Positions 1 to 8,687 are shown, numbered from the stretch's first letter. The stretch is 64,000 nt of DNA from Glycomyces sp. YM15 (GCF_016918015.1 NZ_JAERMK010000025.1:1-64000); one strand, 5' to 3'. Program-made: numbers and translations. Notes: generated by a model from the letters alone, not told the origin.

Positions 1-1
1 C

Positions 2-94
2 GTCGCCGCCGAACTCAACGGACGCCCACGCAAAACGCTCGCCTGGGAAACCCCAGCCGAGCGCCTCGCTAAACTCATCCACACCAGCGAATAA
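2..94 (+). CDS. IS30-family transposase, C-terminal end only (cut by window edge)
   Basis: The open frame from the first base reads VAAELNGRPRKTLAWETPAE and continues to a TAA stop at 92-94. The pattern LNxRPRKTLxWxTPAExL is the conserved C-terminus of IS30-type DDE transposases. These enzymes cut and join insertion-sequence ends through a DDE active site, which lies upstream of this window. Only about 30 residues are visible, so whether the element is intact cannot be judged here. The gene ends just before a terminal-repeat-like sequence, as expected at the right end of such an element. Confidence 0.85.
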   Translation, partial: VAAELNGRPRKTLAWETPAERLAKLIHTSE

Positions 95-100
95 CCAGCA

Positions 101-127
101 GTGTTGCAACCACCCCTAGAATCCGCC
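101..127 (+). mobile_element. Probable right terminal inverted repeat of the IS30-type element
   Basis: The stretch starting GTGTTGCAACCACCCC lies 7 nt after the transposase stop. Its position and the TTGCAACCACCCC core resemble right ends of actinobacterial IS30 elements as I recall them. The left end is outside the window, so the exact boundary and the target duplication cannot be confirmed. Confidence 0.5.
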
Positions 128-155
128 CTTCCGCGGACCGGCCCCTTCGCGTCGC

Positions 156-1250
156 CTAGGCGAAGCTGACGGCGATCTCGTGGTTCTTGTCGCCGGTGAT
201 CGGCAGCGAGACGTCCTCCTCGGGCCACTTGACCGGGCCCTTCGGGTGGAAGTTCAGTGTGAAGTCGAGCGCGTCGGCGGGCACGTCGTACGTGATGGTG
301 AAGGTGCGCCAGACGCCGTTGCTCAGGTCCTCGTCCAAGTGGTCGGCCGAGAGCGGCGTCAGCGCGCCGTCGGGACCCGAGACCTTCAGGGCGTCATCGG
401 TGTCGATGCTCCATTCGAGGCCGCTGGCCGAATAGAGCCATCCGAACTCGATCGACAGGAGCGCCCGGTCCGGTTCGGCCACCCAGCCCGTGCCGGGTTC
501 GAAGACCTCGCGGGTGAGCTCGAACTGGGTCTGGTAGCCCCAGTCGTCGAACCAGTACTCGTAGCTGCCCTTGGTGGTGTAGCCGTCGACCGAGCCCTCG
601 ACCACCTCGGAGTCGACCGCGGCGGTGCCGGTGTAGAGCGCCTGGATGAGGCCCTCGCGGGTGCGTTCACGCAGGTCCATGGTCTGGGTGCGCTCGACGT
701 CGACCACTTCGAGCGTGATCGGGGCGTCCCGCTTCGCCACGGTGAAGTACACCTCGCCGGGCGCGGGCACCTCGCCGTCGAAGTCCCACGCGCGGTCGCC
801 GATCTTCAGCGTCGCGGAGAGCTCGCCGGCCTCGGCTTCGAACTGGGCCTCGGCTCCGGTCTCGGGCGCGAACTGGATGAGCGTGAACTCGTACCCGGGC
901 TCGGGGGAGTACAGGCTCGCGTGCTCGCCGAACAGGTAGTCGAGCTGGAATCCCTCGGGCAGCTCGTCGAAGGACGCGACGCATTCGACACGGAGCGCGA
1001 AGTGGGCGCCGATGAGCAGGCCTTCATCGCCGGCGAACCGCGATTCGTCGTCGGCGGGGCACACCGAGACCGGGATCTCGTCGCTGGTGAGCGTGTATCC
1101 GGCGCGCGTGTGGAGCGTGCCGGTCGGCGCGGCGCCGCAGGCGGCGACCGTGAGCACCGCGGCGGTCGCGAGCAGCGCGAGTCCGGCGCGCCGGAGCTTC
1201 GGCGTTCGATGAGCAGGGCGATGGGCTGGGGCGATGTCTTTGGGGGACAT
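156..1250 (-). CDS. Putative secreted lipoprotein of unknown function
   Basis: A 364-residue protein that starts with a basic stretch, then a hydrophobic segment ending in a lipobox-like VAAC at about residue 38. This predicts signal peptidase II cleavage and lipid anchoring on the outer face of the membrane. The mature part is acidic and rich in Phe, Tyr and Glu, with patches that look like beta-sandwich strands; no catalytic motif was seen and I do not recognise the family. A TAGGCT box 6 nt before the ATG suggests a leaderless transcript and supports the start. It lies divergent from rimO and just inside the IS30 end. Confidence 0.75.
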   Translation of the reverse strand: MSPKDIAPAHRPAHRTPKLRRAGLALLATAAVLTVAACGAAPTGTLHTRAGYTLTSDEIPVSVCPADDESRFAGDEGLLIGAHFALRVECVASFDELPEGFQLDYLFGEHASLYSPEPGYEFTLIQFAPETGAEAQFEAEAGELSATLKIGDRAWDFDGEVPAPGEVYFTVAKRDAPITLEVVDVERTQTMDLRERTREGLIQALYTGTAAVDSEVVEGSVDGYTTKGSYEYWFDDWGYQTQFELTREVFEPGTGWVAEPDRALLSIEFGWLYSASGLEWSIDTDDALKVSGPDGALTPLSADHLDEDLSNGVWRTFTITYDVPADALDFTLNFHPKGPVKWPEEDVSLPITGDKNHEIAVSFA

Positions 1251-1256
1251 GGGACA

Positions 1257-1262
1257 AGCCTA
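1257..1262 (-). promoter_or_regulatory. -10 box of the lipoprotein gene (leaderless)
   Basis: TAGGCT on the minus strand ends 6 nt before the ATG at 1250, placing the predicted transcription start at or next to the start codon. Confidence 0.5.
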
Positions 1263-1451
1263 AGGTATGGCCGCCACGTGCGGTGATCCACTGTTGCCCC
1301 TGCGCAGAAGCATCGCGAAAGGCACCGATTGTCCGCTGCGTATTCACCCCATAACGGGCCGATCGACGCGCTTCCGGTTAGGTCGGTCACCTACCGCCGG
1401 CGTCACTGTGTCCCGTCCCGCCGCCGGGGGCAGCCGCGGCCCGCCGGTAGG

Positions 1452-1457
1452 TACGCT
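1452..1457 (+). promoter_or_regulatory. -10 box of rimO (leaderless)
   Basis: TACGCT ends 6 nt before the GTG at 1464. This supports that GTG as the rimO start rather than the longer frame open from 1329. Confidence 0.5.
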
Positions 1458-1463
1458 TTCCTG

Positions 1464-2942
1464 GTGTCTGCAGCTCATTCGACCCGTTCCGAGGAATCGT
1501 CCGCACGCGAGGCCGGCAAGTCCGTAGCGCTCCTGACGCTCGGTTGCGCCCGCAACGAGACCGACTCCGAGGAGCTGGCCGCCCGCCTCGCCGCCGGTGG
1601 CTGGCGCATCAGCGACGACGGCGAGAACGCCGACGTCGTCATGGTCAACACCTGCGGTTTCATCGAGCAGGCGAAGACCGAGTCCATCGACGTCCTCCTC
1701 GACGCCTCCTCGACCGGCGCGAAGGTCGTCGCGACCGGCTGCATGGCCGAGCGCTACGGCAAGGAGCTGGCCGAGAGCCTGCCCGAGGCCGACGCCGTGC
1801 TCGGCTTCGACCACTACCCGGACATGGCCGCCCGCCTCGACGACATCCTCGCCGGGCGCAAGCTCGAATCCCACCAGCCGTCCGACCGCCGCAAGCTCCT
1901 CCCGCTGGCCCCGGCAGCGCGCCAGAGCGCCGCCGCCGTCGTCCCCGGCCACTCCCGCGCCGCCCAAGCCGACGGCGCCCAGCTCGACGCGGGCGCCCCG
2001 CAGCACCTCGCGGTCGTGCGCAAGCGCCTCACCGACGGCCCCGTGGCGAACCTCAAGCTCGCCTCAGGCTGCGACCGGCGCTGCACCTTCTGCGCGATCC
2101 CGTCCTTCCGCGGCTCCTTCGTCTCCCGCACGCCCGAGGAGATCCTGGCCGAGGCCGCCTGGCTCGCCTCCGAGGGCGTCAAGGAACTCAACCTCGTCTC
2201 CGAGAACACCACCTCCTACGGCAAGGACCTCGCCGACTCCCAGGCGCTCGAGCACCTCCTGGAGGGCATGGCCGCGATCGACGGCATCGAGTGGATCCGC
2301 CTCTCCTACCTGCAGCCCGCCGAGCTGCGCCCGAGCCTCATCGAGGCGATGCAGCGCACCGACAAGGTCGTGCCGTACTTCGACCTGTCGTTCCAGCACT
2401 CCTCGGCGAAGGTCCTGCGCCGGATGCGCCGCTTCGGCTCCACCGAGAACTTCCTCGCGCTGCTCAAGCAGATCCGCGACGTCGACCCGCTCGCCGGGGC
2501 CCGCACCAACGTGATCGTCGGCTTCCCCGGCGAGACCGAGGAGGACGTCGAGGAGCTCATGGGCTTCCTCGAGGAGGCCCGCCTCGACTCCACCGGCGTG
2601 TTCGCCTACTCCGACGAGGACGGCACCGAAGCGGTGGACCTCGACGGGCACGTGGACGAGGACGTCGTCTCCGAGCGGCACACCCGCGTTGCGATGCTCG
2701 TCGACGAGCTGGTGAGCCAGCGCGCCGCCGAGCGGGTGGGCGAGGTCATGAAGGTCCTGGTCGAATCCGTGGAGGACGACGGCGTGGACGGCCGCGGCGC
2801 CCACCAGGCGCCGGAGGTCGACGGCACGATCGCGCTGGTGGGCGAGGTCGAGGGCCTGGAGGTCGGCGACTTCGTGACGGCGAAGGTGATCGACTCGAAC
2901 GGTGTCGACCTCGTGGCGGAGCTCGTCGAGGAGGCCTGGTGA
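1464..2942 (+). CDS. rimO: Ribosomal protein S12 methylthiotransferase RimO
   Basis: A 492-residue radical-SAM methylthiotransferase that adds a methylthio group to an aspartate of ribosomal protein S12. The order is typical: an N-terminal MTTase domain opening with [14 protein letters not shown] and holding the cluster cysteines (NTCGF, ATGCMAE), a radical-SAM domain with CDRRCTFC near residue 205, and a C-terminal TRAM-like RNA-binding region. The frame is open from 1329, but GTG 1464 gives the usual family length and has a -10 box 6 nt upstream. It overlaps pgsA by 4 nt (GTGA), so the two are probably translated together. The rimO-pgsA order is common in actinobacteria. Confidence 0.95.
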   Translation: MSAAHSTRSEESSAREAGKSVALLTLGCARNETDSEELAARLAAGGWRISDDGENADVVMVNTCGFIEQAKTESIDVLLDASSTGAKVVATGCMAERYGKELAESLPEADAVLGFDHYPDMAARLDDILAGRKLESHQPSDRRKLLPLAPAARQSAAAVVPGHSRAAQADGAQLDAGAPQHLAVVRKRLTDGPVANLKLASGCDRRCTFCAIPSFRGSFVSRTPEEILAEAAWLASEGVKELNLVSENTTSYGKDLADSQALEHLLEGMAAIDGIEWIRLSYLQPAELRPSLIEAMQRTDKVVPYFDLSFQHSSAKVLRRMRRFGSTENFLALLKQIRDVDPLAGARTNVIVGFPGETEEDVEELMGFLEEARLDSTGVFAYSDEDGTEAVDLDGHVDEDVVSERHTRVAMLVDELVSQRAAERVGEVMKVLVESVEDDGVDGRGAHQAPEVDGTIALVGEVEGLEVGDFVTAKVIDSNGVDLVAELVEEAW

Positions 2943-3520
2943 CCACTGAGGACCGGCCGGTCTCGCCGTGGAACATCGCGAACGTGGTGACGGTGGCCCG
3001 GATCTTCCTGGTGCCGGTCTTCGCGGTGTTCGTGGTCCTTTCCGGGCTCGAGCACTCGGGGTGGCGGATGGCGGCCTGCGCGCTGTTCGTGTTCATCTCC
3101 GCGACCGACTTCGTGGACGGCTGGCTGGCGCGGTCGCGCGGCCTCGTCACCGACTTCGGGAAGTTGGCCGACCCGATCGCGGACAAGGTCCTCATCGGGA
3201 CGTCGCTGGTCCTGCTGAGTTACTACGACGCGTTGCCGTGGTGGGTGACGGTGGTCATCCTCGTGCGTGAGCTGGGGATCACGGCGCTGCGGGTGGCGGT
3301 GCTGCGCCGCACGGTGATCGCCGCGGACCGGGGCGGGAAGCTCAAGACGGTCTTGCAGATCACAGCCGTGGCCTGGTATCTGTGGCCGTGGCCTTCGCCG
3401 CTGGACGCGGTGGGTCCCTGGCTCATGGGTGCGGCGCTGGTGCTGACGGTGGTGACGGGAATGGATTACCTCTGGAAAGCATTCAAATCGAAGAAGAGCG
3501 AGCCGAACCGGACGAGATAG
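2939..3520 (+). CDS. pgsA: CDP-diacylglycerol--glycerol-3-phosphate 3-phosphatidyltransferase
   Basis: A 193-residue integral membrane enzyme that forms phosphatidylglycerol phosphate, the precursor of phosphatidylglycerol and cardiolipin. The CDP-alcohol phosphotransferase signature D-x2-D-G-x2-A-R-x8-G-x3-D-x3-D is complete: DFVDGWLAR, then GKLADPIAD. Several hydrophobic segments surround it. The start is the GTG that overlaps the rimO stop as GTGA. The family also contains phosphatidylinositol-phosphate synthases, but next to rimO and clgR the PgsA assignment is the usual one. Confidence 0.9.
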   Translation: MTTEDRPVSPWNIANVVTVARIFLVPVFAVFVVLSGLEHSGWRMAACALFVFISATDFVDGWLARSRGLVTDFGKLADPIADKVLIGTSLVLLSYYDALPWWVTVVILVRELGITALRVAVLRRTVIAADRGGKLKTVLQITAVAWYLWPWPSPLDAVGPWLMGAALVLTVVTGMDYLWKAFKSKKSEPNRTR

Positions 3521-3575
3521 GCTTGCTGGACCCACCTAAGCTCATGTGAGCTATCGCGGCGCGGAGGAGAATCCT

Positions 3576-4022
3576 ATGGTGTTGTTGCGGGAACTGCTGG
3601 GAGAGACCCTGCGGCGCCGCCGCCGCGCGCAGAAGCGGACGTTGCGGGACGTGTCGAAGCAGGCCAATGTGAGCTTGGGCTACCTGTCCGAGATCGAGCG
3701 GGGCCACAAGGAACCGTCGAGCGAGCTGCTGGCCTCGGTGTGCGGGGCGCTGCAGGTGCGTCTGTCGGAGGTGCTGGCGGAGGTCTCGCGCGAGGTCGCC
3801 GTCCATGAGCGCGGTGAAGACTCGTCGCAGGGCCGTCAGGTCGCGGTGCTGCCGTTGGCGCGCGACAAGGCCGCGTCCGCGGGTTCGGTGCCGTCGGACG
3901 TTCAGGAAGAGGTCGCGCGTCGGCGTCGGGCCCTGTCTGCCGCGCCCGCTTCGATCGCGCAGGTCCGGTCCCGGCATCGGCGTGGCGAGGTGACCGATTC
4001 GGTGGTCCGCGCGGCGGCTTGA
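3576..4022 (+). CDS. clgR: ClgR-like XRE-family transcriptional regulator
   Basis: A 148-residue regulator with an N-terminal Cro/CI helix-turn-helix (TLRDVSKQANVSLGYLSEIE). ClgR activates clp protease and stress genes in actinobacteria, and in mycobacteria it sits in one operon with pspA. The ATG at 3576 follows a GGAGGAG ribosome-binding site; the upstream GTG at 3546 has none and would add a non-conserved tail. The protein ends in VVRAAA. A terminal Ala-Ala tail is how Streptomyces ClgR is delivered to ClpP, so this copy is probably controlled by turnover. The next two genes encode PspA and PspM. Confidence 0.85.
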   Translation: MVLLRELLGETLRRRRRAQKRTLRDVSKQANVSLGYLSEIERGHKEPSSELLASVCGALQVRLSEVLAEVSREVAVHERGEDSSQGRQVAVLPLARDKAASAGSVPSDVQEEVARRRRALSAAPASIAQVRSRHRRGEVTDSVVRAAA

Positions 4023-4137
4023 AAACCACCGATGATGTAGTTTTGGCGATTGAGGCGTCACCCTGTCCCACGCACGTGGCGCCGATGTCCGACACTAGAG
4101 GCATGTCGGCGTTGCAATCACCGGAAGGACCCCGATA

Positions 4138-5001
4138 ATGGCCAATCCGTTCGTCAAGGGCTGGAAATACATGATGGCGCTCTTCGGTGCGAAGATCGAT
4201 GAGCACGCCGATCCCAAGATCCAGATCCAGCAGGCGATCGAGGAAGCGCAGAAGCAGCACCAGGCATTGGTGGGGCAGGCGGCTTCTGTGATCGGGAACC
4301 AGCGTCAGCTGGAGATGAAGCTCAACCGTTCGATGGCCGAAGTGGAGCGTCTGCAGGCGCAGGCGCGCCAGGCTCTGGTGCTGTCGGACAAGGCTCGCGC
4401 CGAGGGCGACGAGCAGAAGGCGCAGCAGTTCGAGTCCACCGCTGAGATTCTCGCGGGCCAGCTGGTCTCCACCGAGCAGTCCCTCGAGGACATGAAGGTG
4501 ATGCACGACCAGGCGCTCACCGCTGCGGACCAGGCCAAGAAGGCCGTCGAGAACAACCAGATGATCCTGCAGCAGAAGCTCCAGGAGCGCACGAAGCTGC
4601 TCGGCCAGCTCGAGCAGGCGAAGATGCAGGAGACGATCGCCTCCTCGCTCGAGTCGATGTCGCAGACCGCCGCCCCCGGCAACGTGCCGAACTTCGACGA
4701 GATCCGCGACAAGATCGAAGGCCGCTACGCCAGCGCGATGGGCCGCGCCGAGCTCGCCTCGAACTCGGTGGAGGGTCGCCTCCTCGAGGTCAACCGCGCC
4801 ACGCGCGACATGGCCGGGGCTTCGCGTCTGGACCAGATCCGCGCTTCGCTCGAGGGCGATCAGCTCTCCGGCGGCAAGGCCGCGGGCCCGGCGATCGAGT
4901 CGAAGGAGTCGGTCACGAACGCCCGCCTCGCGGACATCCGCGCGTCTCTCGGCAACGACGAGGGCACGGCCGAGCCCGAGGCCGACAAGACCAAGAACTG
5001 A
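4138..5001 (+). CDS. pspA: Phage shock protein A (PspA/IM30 family)
   Basis: A 287-residue, almost entirely helical protein: a short amphipathic N-terminus ([20 protein letters not shown]), then long coiled coils rich in Gln, Glu and Ala. PspA/IM30/Vipp1 proteins assemble into rings and rods on the inner membrane face and protect damaged membranes. The C-terminal 50 or so residues are a polar tail seen in actinobacterial PspA. A good AGGAC ribosome-binding site precedes the ATG. The gene stands 115 nt after clgR and 16 nt before pspM, so it may use both the upstream operon promoter and one of its own. Confidence 0.92.
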   Translation: MANPFVKGWKYMMALFGAKIDEHADPKIQIQQAIEEAQKQHQALVGQAASVIGNQRQLEMKLNRSMAEVERLQAQARQALVLSDKARAEGDEQKAQQFESTAEILAGQLVSTEQSLEDMKVMHDQALTAADQAKKAVENNQMILQQKLQERTKLLGQLEQAKMQETIASSLESMSQTAAPGNVPNFDEIRDKIEGRYASAMGRAELASNSVEGRLLEVNRATRDMAGASRLDQIRASLEGDQLSGGKAAGPAIESKESVTNARLADIRASLGNDEGTAEPEADKTKN

Positions 5002-5017
5002 CCCGAGAGGACCGCCG

Positions 5018-5812
5018 GTGGACGCGAAGGACCGCAAGCGCGCGCTCAAGCGCCTGCGTTCCCGGTTGTCCTCCGCCAAGTCCTGGACCGCGATCGCGGG
5101 AGGCGCTGCCGCCGGCGGCGCCTTCTTCGTCCCCTATGCCGGTCTCGGTGCGCCGGACGGGATCTGGGTGACGGTGGCGGGGTTCGCGACGGCGATGGCG
5201 GTGGTCCGGTGGTTCGACTACCGGCGGCTCTCGCGCGCGATTCCGGCCGCCGAGCGGGCTTCGCTGGAGTTGCACGGTCCGGCGCGGCTCTCGAAGGAGG
5301 CGCGCGGCCTGTTCGGCGAGACGGCCGATGCGATCCGGCGCGGGCGCATCCGGGCGCAGTTCCGCCACAGCCGGGCCCTGCGCCCGTACGAGCGGTTGGA
5401 GCGCGCTTCGGTCGCCGCGGAGCAGATGGCGAAGCGCCTGGAGGGGAACGACGAGGCGGTCGCGATCCTCGCCGGGGCCTCGAAGGCCGGTCAGGAGCTG
5501 TACCGGCTCGCGTTGGGCGTGAAGGACGTCGAGGCGGCGATCGCGATCGCGCCCGAGGTGAAGCGCGCGGGTATGGCTGCGAACCTCGACCGGATGGTGG
5601 AGCGCCTGGAAGCGGGCGTGGCCGCCTATGAGGACATGGTGAGCGCGGCGGGGGAGTGCCTGGCCGGCTCGATCGGGTTGCAGCAGGCGCTGTCGGCGCA
5701 TCGTTCGGACGAGACGCTGGACCTGCTCACCGATGCGGCCGACCGCTTGCGTGCGGCCGGGGACGCGGCGAGCGAGATTCGCGGCAGCGTCGGGCCCCCG
5801 GCGACGGGCTGA
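5018..5812 (+). CDS. pspM: Phage-shock envelope stress protein PspM-like membrane protein
   Basis: A 264-residue protein starting at a GTG 16 nt after pspA, preceded by GAGAGGA. A basic N-terminus (MDAKDRKRALKRLRSRL) leads into two adjacent membrane segments at about residues 27-70, then a long soluble helical region. This matches the partner of PspA in actinobacteria, which in Mycobacterium tuberculosis (Rv2743c, PspM) binds PspA and adjusts the response to envelope stress. Assignment rests on position, topology and N-terminal sequence; no catalytic function is expected. No PspN-like gene follows. Confidence 0.75.
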   Translation: MDAKDRKRALKRLRSRLSSAKSWTAIAGGAAAGGAFFVPYAGLGAPDGIWVTVAGFATAMAVVRWFDYRRLSRAIPAAERASLELHGPARLSKEARGLFGETADAIRRGRIRAQFRHSRALRPYERLERASVAAEQMAKRLEGNDEAVAILAGASKAGQELYRLALGVKDVEAAIAIAPEVKRAGMAANLDRMVERLEAGVAAYEDMVSAAGECLAGSIGLQQALSAHRSDETLDLLTDAADRLRAAGDAASEIRGSVGPPATG

Positions 5813-5880
5813 CCGGTCGTCCCGTAGGGTTGCCTTAAGCAGCCTATAGGTGAATTTGTCTCATTTGATGTAATTTCTTG

Positions 5881-6645
5881 ATGAAGACAACTCTGTTCAA
5901 GGCCGCCGTGGTCTCGGCTGCGATCCTGCTGGCCGCCGGCGCCCCCGCTCAAGCCCAGCCCGTGCCCGACGGTGCGGTCCGGCTGTACCTCAAGGACCAT
6001 CAGAACCTGCCGATGGCGGCGGTCGACGGGGCCCCGCGGCTCACCGCCCAGGGCGACTTCTGGGAGCTCAGCGGCGACGAGGGGCTGCAGGACCCGGGGG
6101 ACCTGCGGGACCTCGGCGAATACCAGATCATCCACCGTGACTCGGGGCAGTGCCTCGTCGCCGACACCGGCGGCGGCGGCGCGACGGCGCAGGTGTCGCT
6201 CGCCGACTGCGCGGGCGCGCACAGCTGGACGATCGTCTACCACGACCCCGGCCACAAGGACTTCCGCTTCGTCGCGCCAGGGGACTACCTCCTGGGGCTG
6301 CGCGAGCGCTCCGACGCCGTCGCGGGCGCCGAGGTGCTGGCCGTCCGGGAGGACCCGAGCGACAGCATGCATTTCCACGAGTGGCTCGCCGGGGCCGGGA
6401 CCGAGGCCACACCGCCACCGAACGAGGCCACGCCGCCCAACGAGACCACGCCGATGTCCGAGGTGCCGTCCGAGGCCGATCCCGACGCCGAGGCCGAATC
6501 GCCGTCCTCGTCGCCGAAGTCGACGCTCCCGACCACCGGTGCCGGCCTCGGCGTCGGGATCGGCGCCGGCGCCGTCGCGCTCGCGGGGGGCGCTGCCTTC
6601 GTCCTGTGGTGGCAGCGCCGCCGCGCGCTGCGATCGGACTGGTGA
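5881..6645 (+). CDS. LPXTG-anchored surface protein with ricin-like beta-trefoil region
   Basis: A 254-residue exported protein. It has a cleavable signal peptide (about residues 1-28, ending AQAQP), then a domain with QCLVAD, CAGAHSWTI and DYLLGL motifs spaced as in ricin-type beta-trefoil folds. A Pro/Thr/Glu-rich linker follows, ending in a complete sorting signal: LPTTG at about residues 216-220, a hydrophobic span, and RRR. Sortase would link it to the cell wall after the Thr. No sortase gene is in the window. ATG 5881 is used; the in-frame TTG immediately before it is possible. The role is unknown; carbohydrate binding is an inference from the fold. Confidence 0.75.
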   Translation: MKTTLFKAAVVSAAILLAAGAPAQAQPVPDGAVRLYLKDHQNLPMAAVDGAPRLTAQGDFWELSGDEGLQDPGDLRDLGEYQIIHRDSGQCLVADTGGGGATAQVSLADCAGAHSWTIVYHDPGHKDFRFVAPGDYLLGLRERSDAVAGAEVLAVREDPSDSMHFHEWLAGAGTEATPPPNEATPPNETTPMSEVPSEADPDAEAESPSSSPKSTLPTTGAGLGVGIGAGAVALAGGAAFVLWWQRRRALRSDW

Positions 6646-6735
6646 GGCCAAGGCGCGCAAGCGCTCGGCCCGATCCGACGCGACACACTGAATCCCATTA
6701 TGTGGGAAATGGTGGTTCGCGACCACGGCCGATGG

Positions 6736-6741
6736 CATACT
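6736..6741 (+). promoter_or_regulatory. -10 box of the cimA leader transcript
   Basis: CATACT ends 7 nt before the GTG at 6749, so the leader RNA would begin at or close to the leader-peptide start codon. Confidence 0.4.
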
Positions 6742-6748
6742 ACTTTTC

Positions 6749-6802
6749 GTGACCTTCCAGCTCATGATTAGCTGCGGGCGTTCCGCGGAGCATCGTCGTT
6801 AG
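6749..6802 (+). CDS. Leader peptide of the cimA attenuator
   Basis: A 17-residue open frame, MTFQLMISCGRSAEHRR, lying directly before a hairpin series and a Rho-independent terminator that precede cimA. It holds consecutive Leu (CTC), Met and Ile codons. The Ile codon is ATT, unusual in this GC-rich genome. Stalling at these codons would leave TGCGGGCG (6773-6780) free to pair with CGCCCGCA (6831-6838) and block the terminator. No ribosome-binding site is present, consistent with a leaderless message. Control by branched-chain amino-acid supply is an inference from the gene that follows. Confidence 0.55.
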   Translation: MTFQLMISCGRSAEHRR

Positions 6803-6820
6803 ATGCCTCCGCCGAACGCC
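6778..6820 (+). promoter_or_regulatory. Pause/antiterminator hairpin of the cimA leader
   Basis: GGCGTTCCGCGGAG (6778-6791) is complementary to CTCCGCCGAACGCC (6807-6820) with one mismatch. The loop contains the leader-peptide stop codon. A further pairing, TGCGGGCG (6773-6780) with CGCCCGCA (6831-6838), would extend the stem and take up part of the terminator. Confidence 0.55.
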
Positions 6821-6850
6821 AGACCTCCTGCGCCCGCAGGGGGTCTTTTT
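6821..6850 (+). terminator. Attenuator (intrinsic terminator) upstream of cimA
   Basis: AGACCTCCTGC (6821-6831) pairs over 11 bp with GCAGGGGGTCT (6836-6846) around a 4-nt loop and is followed by a T run. It lies between the leader peptide and cimA, in the sense direction, so it would stop transcription before cimA. Confidence 0.75.
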
Positions 6851-6924
6851 CGTTCAGGGCAAACGAACGTTCAGGTAGGCCCCGCAGCGGCCGGACCGAT
6901 AAGTACAGAAACCTGGAGCACCAA

Positions 6925-8571
6925 GTGACGCAACCAGACCCGCAAACCGGCAGCGAACCTGCGAACAGCGGCGGGGACTTCCACGTCTTCGACACCACGC
7001 TCCGTGACGGCGCGCAGATGGAGGGCCTCCGCTACTCCGTCGCCGACAAGCTCGCCGTCGCAGAACTCCTCGACGAGCTCGGCGTCGACTACATCGAGGG
7101 CGGCTGGCCCGGCGCGATCCCCTCGGACACGGAGTTCTTCGCCCGCGCGGCCGACGAACTGAACTTCAAGCACGCCAAACTCGTCGCCTTCGGCATGACC
7201 CGCCGAGCCGGTTCGAGCGCCGCCGAGGACCCCGGCTTCCAAGCCCTCCTCGACTCGCGCGCCCCCGTGCTCTGCCTGGTCGCCAAATCCGACATGCGCC
7301 ACGTCGAGCAGGCACTCAAGACCACCCCCGAAGAGAACCTCGCGATGATCAGCGACTCGGTGCGCACCGGCCGCGAGCACGACCGCCAGGTCTTCATCGA
7401 CTGCGAGCACTTCTTCGACGGCTTCCGCCACGACCCCGTGTACGCCACCCTCGTCGTGCGCACCGCCCTCGAAGCCGGGGCCGAAGCGGTCGTCCTCTGC
7501 GACACCAACGGCGGCAGCATCCCCTCGGACATCACCGCCGTCGTCACCGACCTCCGCACCCGCCTCGAAGCGGTCCTCCCGCGCGAGCGCGTACGCCTCG
7601 GCATGCACGCCCAGAACGACACCGGCTGCGCCGTCGCCAACACCCTCGCCGCCGTCCAGGCCGGCGTCATGCACGTCCAGGGCACCGCCAACGGCTACGG
7701 CGAACGCCCCGGCAACGCCAACCTGTTCAGCGTCGTCGCGAACCTCGAGACCAAGCTCGGCCTCAGAGTCCTGCCCGACGGCGGCCTCGAGCAGCTCACC
7801 CGCATCTCCCACGCGATCGCCGAGATCGCCAACATGATCCCCGACGAGCACGCCCCCTACACCGGTCACGCCGCGTTCGCGCACAAGGCCGGCATCCACG
7901 CCTCCGCGATCAAGGCCGACCCCGCCCTGTACAACCACGTCGACCCCGCCGTGGTCGGCAACGACATGCGCATCCTCGTCACCGAGATGGCCGGCCGCGC
8001 CTCCGTCGAGCTCAAGGGCCGCGAACTCGGCATCGACCTCTCCGGCGACAAGGCCGCACTCGACCGCATCACCAACCGCGTCAAGCAACTCGAATCCAAA
8101 GGCTGGTCCTTCGAGGCCGCCGACGCGTCCTTCGAACTGCTCGTGCGCGACGAGGTCGAAGGCGGCCTCCCCCGGCCGTTCAAACTCGACACCTACCGCG
8201 TCATCGTCGACCACGACCCCACCGCGGTCACCGTCGCCGAAGCCACCGTCCGCCTCGACGTGGACGGCGAACGCGTCATCGCCACCGCGCAGGGCAACGG
8301 CCCGGTCAACGCGCTCGACGCGGCCCTGCGCAGCGCCCTGGCCGCCCGCCACCCCCGCCTGGCCGAGCTCACGCTCTCCGACTTCAAGGTCCGCATCCTC
8401 GCAGGCTCCACCGGCACCGACGCGGTCACCCGTGTCCTCGTCTCCATGAGCGACGGCGAATCCGAGTGGACCACCGTCGGCGTGGCCCCCAACCTCATCG
8501 AGGCCTCCTGGAACGCGCTGGCGGACGGCCTCGCGTACGGCCTCAACCGGCGGGGGCTCTCCAAGTCCTGA
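6925..8571 (+). CDS. cimA: (R)-citramalate synthase
   Basis: A 548-residue enzyme that condenses pyruvate with acetyl-CoA to citramalate, the threonine-independent route to 2-oxobutyrate and isoleucine. The N-terminus carries the DRE-TIM signature FDTTLRDGAQMEG and the citramalate-type GGWPGAIPSDTEFF. The metal-binding histidines are in GMHAQNDTG, followed by GTANGYGERPGNANL. A linker and C-terminal LeuA-type regulatory dimer domain begin near residue 400. The GTG start follows CTGGAGCACC. 2-Isopropylmalate synthase is the main alternative, but the GGWPG motif and length favour CimA. Expression is probably set by the attenuator upstream. Confidence 0.92.
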   Translation: MTQPDPQTGSEPANSGGDFHVFDTTLRDGAQMEGLRYSVADKLAVAELLDELGVDYIEGGWPGAIPSDTEFFARAADELNFKHAKLVAFGMTRRAGSSAAEDPGFQALLDSRAPVLCLVAKSDMRHVEQALKTTPEENLAMISDSVRTGREHDRQVFIDCEHFFDGFRHDPVYATLVVRTALEAGAEAVVLCDTNGGSIPSDITAVVTDLRTRLEAVLPRERVRLGMHAQNDTGCAVANTLAAVQAGVMHVQGTANGYGERPGNANLFSVVANLETKLGLRVLPDGGLEQLTRISHAIAEIANMIPDEHAPYTGHAAFAHKAGIHASAIKADPALYNHVDPAVVGNDMRILVTEMAGRASVELKGRELGIDLSGDKAALDRITNRVKQLESKGWSFEAADASFELLVRDEVEGGLPRPFKLDTYRVIVDHDPTAVTVAEATVRLDVDGERVIATAQGNGPVNALDAALRSALAARHPRLAELTLSDFKVRILAGSTGTDAVTRVLVSMSDGESEWTTVGVAPNLIEASWNALADGLAYGLNRRGLSKS

Positions 8572-8687
8572 ACTCCTACCGACCCCGTGCGGCGTCCCAC
8601 CAGCGGCGCCGCGCGGCACCGACACGGCCCGGTCCACGAGACCGGGCCGGAGCCTGAACCGCGCCGATCGTGCGGCGGGCAGTGAAC

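Noticed and set aside
1329-1463. Longer rimO starting at 1329
   Set aside because: The extra 45 residues are Arg/Pro-rich with no similarity to RimO, and the -10 box at 1452-1457 lies inside that extension.
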